DNA from: a virus
Virus record (IMG/VR): IMGVR_UViG_3300028571_000013
Coordinates: 1-64,000 of that record
Length of the DNA: 64,000 nt
Direction: 5' to 3' (one strand)
This document shows positions 15,985 to 23,609 of this stretch, piece by piece. Under the pieces are notes generated by a model. It was not told the origin of the DNA and made no database searches. It saw only the letters and a list, made by a program, of their open reading frames with translations. The position numbers were made by a program, and so were the translations under genes. How positions within the stretch are numbered: the stretch's first letter is position 1; the number at the start of each line of letters is the position of its first letter.

Positions 15985-16326
15985 TTAGAAGAAATTCTTC
16001 AAAAGTTCCAGCTTAGAATTAGCATCCATATCGCACTTAATAATAGCAGAAACAAGATGGTTCACACTGATTGGTCTAGCTTCGCCATTCTTAGCCATTT
16101 GCATTAAAGTCTGCTTATTCTTAAACGCAACCTCATCAATAACAGACAAAGCCTTTTTCTTCATGCTTTTGTAAGGCTTTTTATAATCAGAAAGTATTTG
16201 CCCGATTCTTGGGGCTGATACTCCGAACTTTTCTGCTATCTCATTTTGAGTAGCGCCATTCTTACGCATCTCAAAAATCTGCTTGTTTCGGGCTGTCATA
16301 TCGTTTTTGGAAAGCTTAGTCTTCAC
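15985..16326 (-). CDS. HTH protein with MAKNGEARP motif
   Basis: The protein has 113 aa. The HTH is ATQNEIAEKFGVSAPRIGQI (about 25-44), of the sigma-70 region 4/resolvase type. LMQMAKNGEARP (about 74-85) recurs in the repeat protein at 20600-21136 as LIRMANNGEAKP, so this is a genome-wide module. The C-terminus matches the neighbouring gene. It is probably a transcription factor. Confidence 0.75.
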   Translation of the reverse strand: MKTKLSKNDMTARNKQIFEMRKNGATQNEIAEKFGVSAPRIGQILSDYKKPYKSMKKKALSVIDEVAFKNKQTLMQMAKNGEARPISVNHLVSAIIKCDMDANSKLELLKNFF

Positions 16327-16397
16327 AATCGTCTCCTCGGGTTAGAACAAAACAAAAGAACACAAACGCACATACTAAGGTAGTAGGCAAGTAGTTG

Positions 16398-16604
16398 TCA
16401 AGCAAGTTTCTGGAACTTTTCTTGGTAGTCTTTCCACTTGCCTTGTGTTAGGTGGTTGAAAATATCTTTGGCTAAAGAGTCCACATCTTCTGAACGTGAA
16501 TATTCTTCGTCACCAATATATTTCCAGCTATATCCGCCTTCTTTGGAATTTTTGACATCATATTTCAAAGATTTAGCCCACTTTTTGATTTCGCCAATCA
16601 TCAT
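16398..16604 (-). CDS. Hypothetical protein, 68 aa
   Basis: Not recognised. It has a Trp/Lys-rich short alpha/beta sequence (IKKWAKSLKYDV, WKYIGDEEYSR). It looks like a small nucleic-acid or nucleotide binding fold but no signature is present. Confidence 0.6.
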   Translation of the reverse strand: MMIGEIKKWAKSLKYDVKNSKEGGYSWKYIGDEEYSRSEDVDSLAKDIFNHLTQGKWKDYQEKFQKLA

Positions 16605-16633
16605 GATAATATATTCTCGAAGATATATTTTTG

Positions 16634-17566
16634 CTATTTTACTGGGTAGAGAATGTAATTTGGAGAAAAATCTTTTAAGCCGTCTGAAGAGTAATTTTTA
16701 ACCGGTATTTGTTGCACAGCCAGCGGACCAAACAAAAACTCACTCAGCATAGATCTATTTGGTAAAACTTTATAATATGGTTGTTGTCCGCTATTGCCAT
16801 GACTATCTGCGAACTTCTTCAAAAATTGAGCTAGCGTTATTTCTTTGTTTTCTTTTACTGCATTGAATGTTGAAGATAGCCTTGAAGCAAAAACTCCTCT
16901 TGTCGAAAGATCTTCAACGCTTGAAGAACTGATGATAAGAATTTCTTCATAAGCACCACTATCTTCACAAAAATCTATCTCATCATTCTTTAAGCTAAAT
17001 ATCCCAGCAAATGGTTTGATTTTAAAAGAAAATCTATTGGGCATTTCTGGTAGATAATCTGTGGGTATGGCTATTTGAATTTCTCTCAATAGCTGTCCGT
17101 CTTCTTTTAAGCTTTCTTGAATACTTCCTGCAGCATGACAAGTATCAACTAAAAACACTAATCTTCTAACAGTTTTAACTTTAGCTATTGCCGCAATTGC
17201 TTTACTAAATCTAAAGTTTCCATCAGAAGAAGACATTATAAATCTATTTCCGCTTCCTCCTCCATGACTATTCAAATAAAGAAGAAGTGTTCCATTGTCA
17301 TCAAGCTTTGAAGCCATATCAGCCATTTTTGAATATATAAAATTGGATGGAACGTTGTGATATCTCTCGGCTTTAAATCCAAGAGAACGATCTTTGAAAA
17401 CGCCTTCCATCAAATCTAAATTTCTTAGTCTGCCATTTTCATCTGTCATTGTAAACAGACCGGCTATATTGTTTGCATTAACATCTATAGCAAAACCTGT
17501 TTTATCTTGTGCGAAAATAGGACTTGAAAAAATCAAGACAACAAAAATAATTAAAAACTTAAGCAT
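16634..17566 (-). CDS. Secreted caspase-like (clan CD, C14) cysteine peptidase
   Basis: The protein has 310 aa. A signal peptide is clear at 1-20 (hydrophobic core, cleavage near FAQ-D). The caspase-hemoglobinase fold is indicated by LLLYLNSHGGGSG with His101 and VFLVDTCHAAGS with Cys143: the His-Gly and Asp-x-Cys dyad spaced as in bacterial metacaspase-like enzymes. A beta strand with ILIISSSSVEDLS and a downstream GVFASRLS segment also fit. Bacterial homologues cleave after basic or acidic residues; the specificity here is unknown. Export to the periplasm is inferred. It is an unusual cargo for a phage. Confidence 0.85.
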   Translation of the reverse strand: MLKFLIIFVVLIFSSPIFAQDKTGFAIDVNANNIAGLFTMTDENGRLRNLDLMEGVFKDRSLGFKAERYHNVPSNFIYSKMADMASKLDDNGTLLLYLNSHGGGSGNRFIMSSSDGNFRFSKAIAAIAKVKTVRRLVFLVDTCHAAGSIQESLKEDGQLLREIQIAIPTDYLPEMPNRFSFKIKPFAGIFSLKNDEIDFCEDSGAYEEILIISSSSVEDLSTRGVFASRLSSTFNAVKENKEITLAQFLKKFADSHGNSGQQPYYKVLPNRSMLSEFLFGPLAVQQIPVKNYSSDGLKDFSPNYILYPVK

Positions 17567-17588
17567 GTCTTTATTTAGTAAATAAATA

Positions 17589-18134
17589 TCAATATTTCAA
17601 GACAGCAAAGGATTCCCAAGATTCCTGCTTATTATTAAACGTTTTTAGTAAACTCCACTTTTCTTTGTTTTTAGCTAATTTGGGGAAATCTTCTAGAAAA
17701 AAATAAAAGCCAATTTTTACTGGGTATTCATTGATTCTACCTGGGCATCCACCACCTGTGTGAAAACCTCTAAATCCATATCCATATAAATATGAACTGA
17801 ATAGCATATTTGATGCACAGTCTACATGTATATTCTTGTTGTTTTGTGCAAAAAAAGAAATTTGACCTTGCCAGCCGGGATAATTTCTTGGGGCGCCTTC
17901 TATTCTACCACCCCAATTAGTCACACCATTTATAGGGCATCCATGACTGTTTGAAACATGGTCATAATATTTAACATCTACTTCAAGGTTTGAAATATCT
18001 GTGTCGTAAAATTCTTTTGATTTCTCGATAAACATTTGTGGAAAATCACAAACACTCGACAAATTAAGACGAATATAATCAGAATTAAATTCTTTTGACA
18101 AGTTTACATGCCGATTGCTTTGGCATAACTCCAA
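17589..18134 (-). CDS. Hypothetical protein, up to 181 aa
   Basis: Not recognised. It is rich in Gly, Trp, Asn and aromatic residues in the centre (GCPINGVTNWGGRIEG, GWQGQISFF, FHTGGGCPG), like a compact beta-rich or secreted-type fold, but no signal peptide is seen. The start overlaps the NTase gene by 31 bases, so the true start could be a later TTG near 18099. Confidence 0.55.
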   Translation of the reverse strand: MELCQSNRHVNLSKEFNSDYIRLNLSSVCDFPQMFIEKSKEFYDTDISNLEVDVKYYDHVSNSHGCPINGVTNWGGRIEGAPRNYPGWQGQISFFAQNNKNIHVDCASNMLFSSYLYGYGFRGFHTGGGCPGRINEYPVKIGFYFFLEDFPKLAKNKEKWSLLKTFNNKQESWESFAVLKY

Positions 18135-18742
18135 ATAGTTTTTGCATCCATATCTTCGGGCAAATAGTCTTTTAGATTTTTGAGATGTGTTTTAAGTTCT
18201 TCTTTTGGAACTGTTTTCAGTAATTTAAAGGCATCACTCGTGTCTTTATCACGACCGATAACGAATTTCATTATAGTTAATACGGCGTTATTGATGATTG
18301 GAAATGTGACTCCACCGATTTGTGTGGAAACCGCCGTTTTCAAGATATAATGATTAAGAGGTGCATTACCCTCATCTGCATCAAGGAAATCAGCGTCTAA
18401 CTGTGGAACATAAATTCCACCAAATTCTCCATTAGAAGCAAGTGGTTGAAAAGCTATTCCCTTTTTTTGAAGAACTAACTTTATACTACTTATTTCTGAA
18501 GTCAAAAAATCAACGTCGGGCGTTAAAGCTCGATTATCGGAATAGTGACTCACAGCAATTCCACCGATGATAACACCGCTAATATTGTTGTCGTGGATGA
18601 ATTGCATTGCGCTTTGGGTTTTGTTAATCGCATTAGGGGTTAATACCGCCATTTCATTGAATAGCGAAGAAGAATCAAATGAGGAATGATCCCTCAGATT
18701 AACGATTGTTTTAGACACAAAGAATTCCTTGAATGTTTCCAT
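18104..18742 (-). CDS. Nucleotidyltransferase-fold protein (AbiEii/MNT-like)
   Basis: The protein has 212 aa. The pol-beta NTase signature is VIIGGIAVSHYSDNRALTPDVDFLTS (begins about residue 57), with GG and the D-x-D pair. A third acidic strand is QLDADFLDADEG. This layout is seen in AbiEii-type toxins, in MNT antitoxins and in many uncharacterised transferases. It could modify host tRNA or protein, or counter a host defence. Activity cannot be told from sequence. Confidence 0.7.
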   Translation of the reverse strand: METFKEFFVSKTIVNLRDHSSFDSSSLFNEMAVLTPNAINKTQSAMQFIHDNNISGVIIGGIAVSHYSDNRALTPDVDFLTSEISSIKLVLQKKGIAFQPLASNGEFGGIYVPQLDADFLDADEGNAPLNHYILKTAVSTQIGGVTFPIINNAVLTIMKFVIGRDKDTSDAFKLLKTVPKEELKTHLKNLKDYLPEDMDAKTIWSYAKAIGM

Positions 18743-18793
18743 GGATATATGTATGAATAAGATTCAGAATTTCTGACTTAGATATCACAGAGA

Positions 18794-19879
18794 TCATTCT
18801 TCTTCTGCTTTAAACTTAAGTTGAGTTTGCTGACATTCTTCTGAATTTATGTCTGTTCTTTTTCCAAGGTAGATAGGCTGATACAAAGCACCAGACTGCT
18901 TCCTTGCATAAAGATACTTTACCTCAACTACATCTCCAACTTCTGGAATATCAAAGTTTACAGAAATAGTGACGTTACCAGCCTTTACAAGCTTCTTGCC
19001 CTTATAAAGACCTAACGCAGCACTACGCTTTTTGTTAATGGCTGTTACAACGCAGCTACATGTGCTGTAGAATTTATGCTTGAGATACTTGCCACCACTT
19101 GCAGGGCGACCAACATAATAATGTGCATCAATATGCTTGAATACAACACCCTCTTGATTGCCTGCCAATAGATTTTCGTAGATTTTACGCTTTTCCTTTT
19201 TATCAGTATAAAAAGGAGTGAATACAATATGTTCAGAAGAGATATGCTTGAACAAAGCATTGAGATGCTTCATTCTTTCAATAAAGCTCTTTTTACGCAG
19301 ACACTCTCCTTGATGTTCAAGAATATCAAATACGTGAAAAGTTTCTCCAATCAATTCCCCATCAATAAAAAAGCTGTGCTGCAGACTGTTTATGGAGTTC
19401 CAAATAACAGTGGGAATATTGGTTCTCTTACCCTTGCGATTAAACGCATTGAGAGATTCTTTTTCTTTTTTACCAAGCATAAACCTAACTCCATCAAGCT
19501 TATGCTGCAAAGCCCAATCATCATTATCAATAAGCTGCTCTGCTTCATCCTGTTCAATGGGATTGAGCAACACACATTGAATTTCTGTGGGAGTATCGGG
19601 CAAATCATCACTCACAACATTGATTGCTTCGTTAGAAGCCTTGTCAATATATTGGTAGCCCTTTCCCGTCTTTTCCTTAATAAGACTGGTGAAAATAGAT
19701 TTTGCTTCATTTAGTGAAGTGGGCGAATTTGTCTTACTTCCGGTCTTTAAAGCACTTCCCCTTCGACCATAAGCAAAATTAACAACATAGTTACCACCAA
19801 TATCTTCAATGGTGGCATGATAAACTTTATCACTGGCGCCTTCTTTGTAATAAAGATTAGCAGATTCAATTACAGACAT
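18794..19879 (-). CDS. WGR-domain ATP-dependent DNA ligase
   Basis: The protein has 361 aa. An N-terminal WGR domain (1-75; NFAYGRRGSALKTG) is followed by the ligase core: motif I HKLDGVRF (126-133, Lys127 the adenylated residue), motif III FIDGELIGETFHVFDIL (171-187), motif IV EGVVFKH (243-249) and motif V YLKHKFY (265-271). An OB fold follows (VVEVKYLYARKQSG). WGR domains bind nicked or broken ends, so this is probably a repair or replication ligase. A core-only ligase is encoded at 5285-5914. Confidence 0.9.
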   Translation of the reverse strand: MSVIESANLYYKEGASDKVYHATIEDIGGNYVVNFAYGRRGSALKTGSKTNSPTSLNEAKSIFTSLIKEKTGKGYQYIDKASNEAINVVSDDLPDTPTEIQCVLLNPIEQDEAEQLIDNDDWALQHKLDGVRFMLGKKEKESLNAFNRKGKRTNIPTVIWNSINSLQHSFFIDGELIGETFHVFDILEHQGECLRKKSFIERMKHLNALFKHISSEHIVFTPFYTDKKEKRKIYENLLAGNQEGVVFKHIDAHYYVGRPASGGKYLKHKFYSTCSCVVTAINKKRSAALGLYKGKKLVKAGNVTISVNFDIPEVGDVVEVKYLYARKQSGALYQPIYLGKRTDINSEECQQTQLKFKAEEE

Positions 19880-19894
19880 TATATTATTCCTTTA

Positions 19895-20128
19895 TTATCG
19901 TTGAATACGTTGGTTCAAAACTTGATTAAGCATATATTGGCTTTCAACTTTTTTCAAGTCAGTTAGAAATTGTGGATCTGTATTAGGAGGACAATCAAGA
20001 TAAACACGCAACGCTGTCATTCGTGCAACGAGATTTTTAATCCAATCTCTTTCTTTAGAATAATCCCTTGGATCTTGCAAGTATTCTTCTATATCAGAAA
20101 TAGCCTCGGAAAGAACATCAGAAATCAT
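19895..20128 (-). CDS. Hypothetical helical protein, 77 aa
   Basis: Not recognised. It is all-helical (SEAISDIEEYLQDP, WIKNLVARMTALRVYL). It lies 15 bases before the WGR ligase gene and probably shares its mRNA, which would start near motif copy 6. Confidence 0.65.
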   Translation of the reverse strand: MISDVLSEAISDIEEYLQDPRDYSKERDWIKNLVARMTALRVYLDCPPNTDPQFLTDLKKVESQYMLNQVLNQRIQR

Positions 20129-20173
20129 CGTAAAACCTCAAGAGCCTTGTTACTGCTGCCTGCACAAGGAGAG

Positions 20174-20192
20174 AGCGTACCGGGAGGAAACT
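20174..20192 (-). promoter_or_regulatory. 19-bp repeated motif, copy 6
   Basis: The - strand reads AGTTTCCTCCCGGTACGCT, identical to copy 2. It lies between the ferredoxin stop and the start of the 77-aa gene, 45 bases before that ATG. Confidence 0.65.
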
Positions 20193-20201
20193 ACTTGCTT
20201 T

Positions 20202-20561
20202 CTATGCAATTCCCACAAGATTGTCCCAATTCTTTTCGATGTAATCAGGATGTCCGCCAATTTTAGCTACTACGTTGGCGGCTTCTTCCGTTGGAACCAT
20301 TTCAATTGCATCCCAAGGACAAACCTTTAATTCATAGGGATTAGTTTTTTTGCCAGGAATATGAACGCAAACTTCACATCCAACACATCTGTCTAAATCA
20401 ATCTGGCACCAGCTTTGTAGATTATGAAACTTGTCATGTTGTTGAATTTTGATAATGCAGTCAACAGGACAAACTTCCAAACAAGCCTCGCATCCGGTGC
20501 AATTATCTGCATTAATAATTGCAAGCTCTTTTGGAAGTTTTTTTCTGGGAAGTTGTTTCAT
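20202..20561 (-). CDS. 2[4Fe-4S] dicluster ferredoxin
   Basis: The protein has 119 aa. Cluster ligands are C21-x2-C24-x2-C27-x3-CP (CTGCEACLEVCPVDCI) and C59-x2-C62-x2-C65-x15-CP (CVGCEVC...VCPWDAI). The second motif has a long insert between the third and fourth Cys. Ferredoxins of this kind carry electrons to oxidoreductases. No partner enzyme is in the window, so it probably feeds a host enzyme or a phage enzyme encoded elsewhere. It is close to bacterial sequences and looks host-derived. Confidence 0.9.
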   Translation of the reverse strand: MKQLPRKKLPKELAIINADNCTGCEACLEVCPVDCIIKIQQHDKFHNLQSWCQIDLDRCVGCEVCVHIPGKKTNPYELKVCPWDAIEMVPTEEAANVVAKIGGHPDYIEKNWDNLVGIA

Positions 20562-20599
20562 ATAATTATTTATATCGGTTTAGTCTAAAAATTAAACAG

Positions 20600-21136
20600 C
20601 TATTTTACAAGAGTCCGCTTTTTTCTGAACCAGTCTGGTCTTAATTTACGGATAGTTTTGTTAAAATTTGGGCAGTAAGATGATCTAAGTTTATTTGTAT
20701 ATCTAGATAAAGTTATTCCTTCTTTTGTTTTCTGGCTCGGTTTAGCTTCGTCGTTTCTGGCAATTTGAATCAATTTTTGTTTTTTTTGATTAATCGCCTT
20801 TTTTTGAGATAAAAACCAATCAGGTCTAAGATCTCTGATTAATTTACTAAAAACTGGATCGTGTATCTGTGAAGATTTTTTTGTATAACTTACGAGTGAT
20901 TGTCCAATTTTTGTTTTCTGACTTGGCTTAGCCTCTCCATTATTTGCCATTCGGATTAATTCTTGTTTCTTTTGATTAGCAATTTGTGTTTGAGATAAAA
21001 ACCAATCAGGTCTAAGATCTCTGATTAATTTACTAAAAACTGGATCGTGTATCTGTGAAGATTTACTTATATAAGTACTAAGAGCCTGATATTCTTTTGT
21101 TTTATAATGTGGTTTATTTGCTCCGCTTTTCGCCAT
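20600..21136 (-). CDS. Three-repeat protein (RPDWF repeats), probable DNA binding
   Basis: The protein has 178 aa made of three units of about 58 residues, each with a basic segment, GEAKPSQKTK, a Y-T/S-K helix and FSKLIRDLRPDWF (third copy: FNKTIRKLRPDWF). Units 1 and 2 share long identical stretches, also at DNA level (20818-20881 and 20998-21061). The spacing resembles helicase-associated or homing-endonuclease DNA-recognition repeats. No catalytic motif is present. Confidence 0.7.
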   Translation of the reverse strand: MAKSGANKPHYKTKEYQALSTYISKSSQIHDPVFSKLIRDLRPDWFLSQTQIANQKKQELIRMANNGEAKPSQKTKIGQSLVSYTKKSSQIHDPVFSKLIRDLRPDWFLSQKKAINQKKQKLIQIARNDEAKPSQKTKEGITLSRYTNKLRSSYCPNFNKTIRKLRPDWFRKKRTLVK

Positions 21137-21141
21137 CTCTA

Positions 21142-21372
21142 TTAATTTCTGCTTTTTATAAGCAACAGAAGATCACTTAGTTTTTGTAATGCTTCTAATC
21201 TTTTTTCTCTGAGAGTATATCCTTGATTCAATCCTGCCACAAATCCACACTCAAAATAATAATAATCGTTTTTGTTACCCTCGTTATCCATACTTATCCA
21301 AAGCTCTTTGGCTAAATGTCGGGCTTCGCTATAGTGTTGTCTCATCTTTTCTAAGAGTTCTTCACTAGGCAT
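21142..21372 (-). CDS. Hypothetical protein, 76 aa
   Basis: Not recognised. It is helical with a short aromatic centre (NDYYYFECGFVAGLNQGY). It overlaps the next gene by eight bases, as part of a chain of small coupled genes. Confidence 0.6.
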   Translation of the reverse strand: MPSEELLEKMRQHYSEARHLAKELWISMDNEGNKNDYYYFECGFVAGLNQGYTLREKRLEALQKLSDLLLLIKSRN

Positions 21373-21571
21373 GAGTCACCACAATCTTTACCCCATCAAA
21401 TTCATGACGATCACAAGCATCGTGAATCCCACATGGATATGGTTTATTGATAACAACAAAATCAAAGTTAAAATCCCCACTCAACTTATGTTCTTTAGTC
21501 AAATGGTCAAATAAAATATCTTGAATATCTTGGACGCTAAGAGCAATTTCTTTCTTATTTTGAATTTTCAT
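21365..21571 (-). CDS. Hypothetical protein, 68 aa
   Basis: Not recognised. The C-terminal half has Cys/His residues (CGIHDACDRHEF) that could bind a metal ion. It overlaps genes on both sides by a few bases. Confidence 0.6.
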   Translation of the reverse strand: MKIQNKKEIALSVQDIQDILFDHLTKEHKLSGDFNFDFVVINKPYPCGIHDACDRHEFDGVKIVVTHA

Positions 21572-21756
21572 AATAGGTCATGTTCTTTAAGAGTTTGATA
21601 TAGATTTTTTACTTCTTTTTCATCCAGACGTAGTTCACTGGGATCAGTATTATTATATGAAAAAACCCTCACCAAGTAAGGTTTATTTTTCAAAAGCTCA
21701 TTATAATGAATCTCAACAAGATCATATTCAAGAATCAAAGTTCTCAGTAGAGTCAT
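21568..21756 (-). CDS. Hypothetical protein, 62 aa
   Basis: The start is set at MTLLRTLILEYD, within the 3' end of the gene upstream, because the longer frame would overlap that gene almost completely. The sequence is alpha/beta (VEIHYNELLKNKPYLVRVF). Not recognised. Confidence 0.5.
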   Translation of the reverse strand: MTLLRTLILEYDLVEIHYNELLKNKPYLVRVFSYNNTDPSELRLDEKEVKNLYQTLKEHDLL

Positions 21757-21946
21757 TATCAAAATCCAATAAATCAGGATTAATAAGGTCAATAATATAG
21801 TCTTTCGCCGCATCAAACATAATTTCACCGCCCACATCAACTAGAAGATCACTAAGATCAAATACTATTTTATCTGCCAGCTTACAAACTGCCATAAAAT
21901 CATTATGATCAAGATTTTGTAGTTCTTTTTTAAGGTTGACTTCCAT
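21728..21946 (-). CDS. Hypothetical acidic protein, 72 aa
   Basis: Not recognised. It has two helices followed by an acidic tail (LLDFDNDSTENFDS). It is part of the coupled run of small genes. Confidence 0.6.
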   Translation of the reverse strand: MEVNLKKELQNLDHNDFMAVCKLADKIVFDLSDLLVDVGGEIMFDAAKDYIIDLINPDLLDFDNDSTENFDS

Positions 21947-21952
21947 TTTTAT

Positions 21953-22141
21953 TCAAATATTAGGATTGTACAATGTGGTTGAAGTTAGAAAATAGTCAAT
22001 ACTATTAAAGTGTTTTTCGCCCCATTCTATTGCTTCCTCGCCGTCATCAAATGGTCCGAAATATTTTGTTTTTTCATTTGAATCAACAACAATTAGAACA
22101 AATTTCCAATCTTTTTCTAAAGTCTTTTCATCTTTGTTCAT
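21953..22141 (-). CDS. Small 'YFGPF' family protein, second copy
   Basis: The protein has 62 aa. WKFVLIVVDSNEKTKYFGPF followed by A..W...HF matches the core of the gene at 1268-1477. Two paralogues 20 kb apart point to duplication or separate acquisition of the same module. Function is unknown. Confidence 0.7.
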   Translation of the reverse strand: MNKDEKTLEKDWKFVLIVVDSNEKTKYFGPFDDGEEAIEWGEKHFNSIDYFLTSTTLYNPNI

Positions 22142-22329
22142 AGCATTCTTTCAATCTTTAATGGTTTATTTTCGATAATCTCAATAAGAACATCAGTAGA
22201 TTCATTCATACCATAAATAAATGCTGCTATAATTGGATCATCTGCTTCTCTACATTTAGCAAATACCGTACAAGTTTCCTTCATAGTTTTCAATACAGTA
22301 AGACAAGCTTCTTTATCTTCATTAGTCAT
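22138..22329 (-). CDS. Hypothetical protein, 63 aa
   Basis: The start is set at MTNEDKEACL (GGGGAG precedes). It is a helical protein with two Cys residues. Its ATG overlaps the stop of the upstream membrane micro-protein (TAATG). Confidence 0.6.
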   Translation of the reverse strand: MTNEDKEACLTVLKTMKETCTVFAKCREADDPIIAAFIYGMNESTDVLIEIIENKPLKIERML

Positions 22330-22418
22330 TAAAATAACTCCCCATATCCATTCCACAAATCATAAATTCGTATACAAGCCATATATCCTAATATACCAAA
22401 CAATACAAGAGCAGTCAT
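22329..22418 (-). CDS. Membrane micro-protein, 29 aa
   Basis: Residues 2-16 form a transmembrane segment (TALVLFGILGYMACI) followed by a short polar tail. GGGAGAATCTCTA precedes the ATG and the stop overlaps the next start. It is one of at least five such peptides in the early region, so expression is likely though unproven. Confidence 0.55.
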   Translation of the reverse strand: MTALVLFGILGYMACIRIYDLWNGYGELF

Positions 22419-22570
22419 TAGAGATTCTCCCAATTTTTCTCGATAATATTAGCGGGCCGCTTTAATAATAGGATATTTGGAACTATTATTTCACGATTCG
22501 GTCTGGTTTAGTCTCCCGTAGGTAAGGATACGCCTTATCATCATGGAAAGTCCCATGCGACTCATTATAA

Positions 22571-22789
22571 TCAATAATCATCATATTTAAAATAACATTC
22601 TTCACTACAAAACCAACCAAGCAAACTTTGAACACCACCCTTATGAATGGGGCATCTATAATCATTGGGAATTTTATAGGGAATCAACCCATCTTTGCCC
22701 CACTCTTGTTTTTCGCATGTATAGACCGCACCACCACACACCACACATTTCTCAATAGGAGCGGTAGGATCACAACATTCAAGTTTCAT
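22571..22789 (-). CDS. Small zinc-ribbon-like protein, 72 aa
   Basis: Cys pairs CC (5-6), CVVC (15-18), CEK, CPIH (46-49) and FCSEECYF (61-68) suggest one or two zinc sites. The final CSEEC resembles FCS/MYM-type zinc fingers. It probably contacts nucleic acid or protein. It overlaps the next upstream gene by one base. Confidence 0.65.
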   Translation of the reverse strand: MKLECCDPTAPIEKCVVCGGAVYTCEKQEWGKDGLIPYKIPNDYRCPIHKGGVQSLLGWFCSEECYFKYDDY

Positions 22790-23025
22790 TAGTGTTTTTC
22801 CAAATACCCAAGAATAAACTTTACTACATCTTGTAGTTCATATCTATCAACAAACACAACATGATTATTGGTTTCGTCAGTAAATCCAGAAGCAAAATAA
22901 TTAAAAGAATTAGGAGTACCTTTGTACCATCCTTCACCTACCCATACTGGCTGAATATTCTTTTGATACTTTTCATATTCACTGATAATAATTTCTTGTA
23001 TAAAGTCCTTAGTAATGGCGTCCAT
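22789..23025 (-). CDS. Hypothetical protein, 78 aa
   Basis: Not recognised. It is alpha/beta, with a Trp/Gly-rich middle (VWVGEGWYKGTPNSFNYFAS). It shares one base with the genes on both sides. Confidence 0.6.
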   Translation of the reverse strand: MDAITKDFIQEIIISEYEKYQKNIQPVWVGEGWYKGTPNSFNYFASGFTDETNNHVVFVDRYELQDVVKFILGYLEKH

Positions 23026-23273
23026 TAATTATTCTCCTTCTCAAGCCTATTCTTTCTCAGATAATCAATAATACCATTGGCCGCATTATTTACACTGTCA
23101 TTAGTCATGTAATGAAGTCTGATAACATTAGTAACAGTATTCTTTTCATGGTCTGTTATCGAGGCTTTTATCATATTCAAATCACTATCCGAACCCCCAT
23201 ATTCCATCTCTATATAATTGGTTACTTTGATAGCATATCTCTTCCAGCCATTAGTATTTGATTTCTTTTTCAT
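23025..23273 (-). CDS. Hypothetical protein, 82 aa
   Basis: Not recognised. The N-terminus is basic and a C-terminal helix follows (NNAANGIIDYLRKNRLEKE). It is cotranscribed with its neighbours. Confidence 0.6.
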   Translation of the reverse strand: MKKKSNTNGWKRYAIKVTNYIEMEYGGSDSDLNMIKASITDHEKNTVTNVIRLHYMTNDSVNNAANGIIDYLRKNRLEKENN

Positions 23274-23291
23274 TTGTTAAATAGAATGGGT

Positions 23292-23477
23292 TCATTTACC
23301 ATAGAAGGCTATTTGATTAGCCCCTTGATGGGCCTTAATCCCACTAATATGACGTAAAATAATGTGAGCATTATTGATTTGGAAGCCCGGTTTATCCTGT
23401 TTTTGGTCAATATAATACTGGATCATAGAGGCTAAAAGCTCTAGTTCCTTATTGGTTAATTGAATCTGCTTATACAT
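23292..23477 (-). CDS. Hypothetical protein, 61 aa
   Basis: Not recognised. It is helical (LTNKELELLASMIQYYIDQK). It is the first gene behind the promoter at 23535-23563, so it probably leads a run of small genes reaching to about 21.1 kb. Confidence 0.6.
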   Translation of the reverse strand: MYKQIQLTNKELELLASMIQYYIDQKQDKPGFQINNAHIILRHISGIKAHQGANQIAFYGK

Positions 23478-23534
23478 CTCAAAACCTCAAATTTCCCCCG
23501 TTTTATTACTATTTCTACCACTACTCATAGTACC

Positions 23535-23563
23535 AGTATACCAAACAAGTAACGCTGTGTCAA
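23535..23563 (-). promoter_or_regulatory. Sigma-70-like promoter
   Basis: The - strand has TTGACA, 17 bases, then TATACT. It reads into the gene at 23292-23477. Confidence 0.75.
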
Positions 23564-23580
23564 GTATCGGATAATGGGGG

Positions 23581-23609
23581 TTGACAACTTTATTCAAATC
23601 CTGTAGAAT
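23581..23609 (+). promoter_or_regulatory. Sigma-70-like promoter on the + strand
   Basis: TTGACA, 17 bases, then TAGAAT. It points rightward, back-to-back with the - strand promoter at 23535-23563. The first thing in its path is the antisense of the membrane-protein gene 23705-23884. No + strand gene follows closely. Confidence 0.6.

Noticed and set aside
20818-21061. Tandem DNA repeat as a replication origin (iterons)
   Set aside because: The repeat is explained by duplicated protein units within one reading frame.
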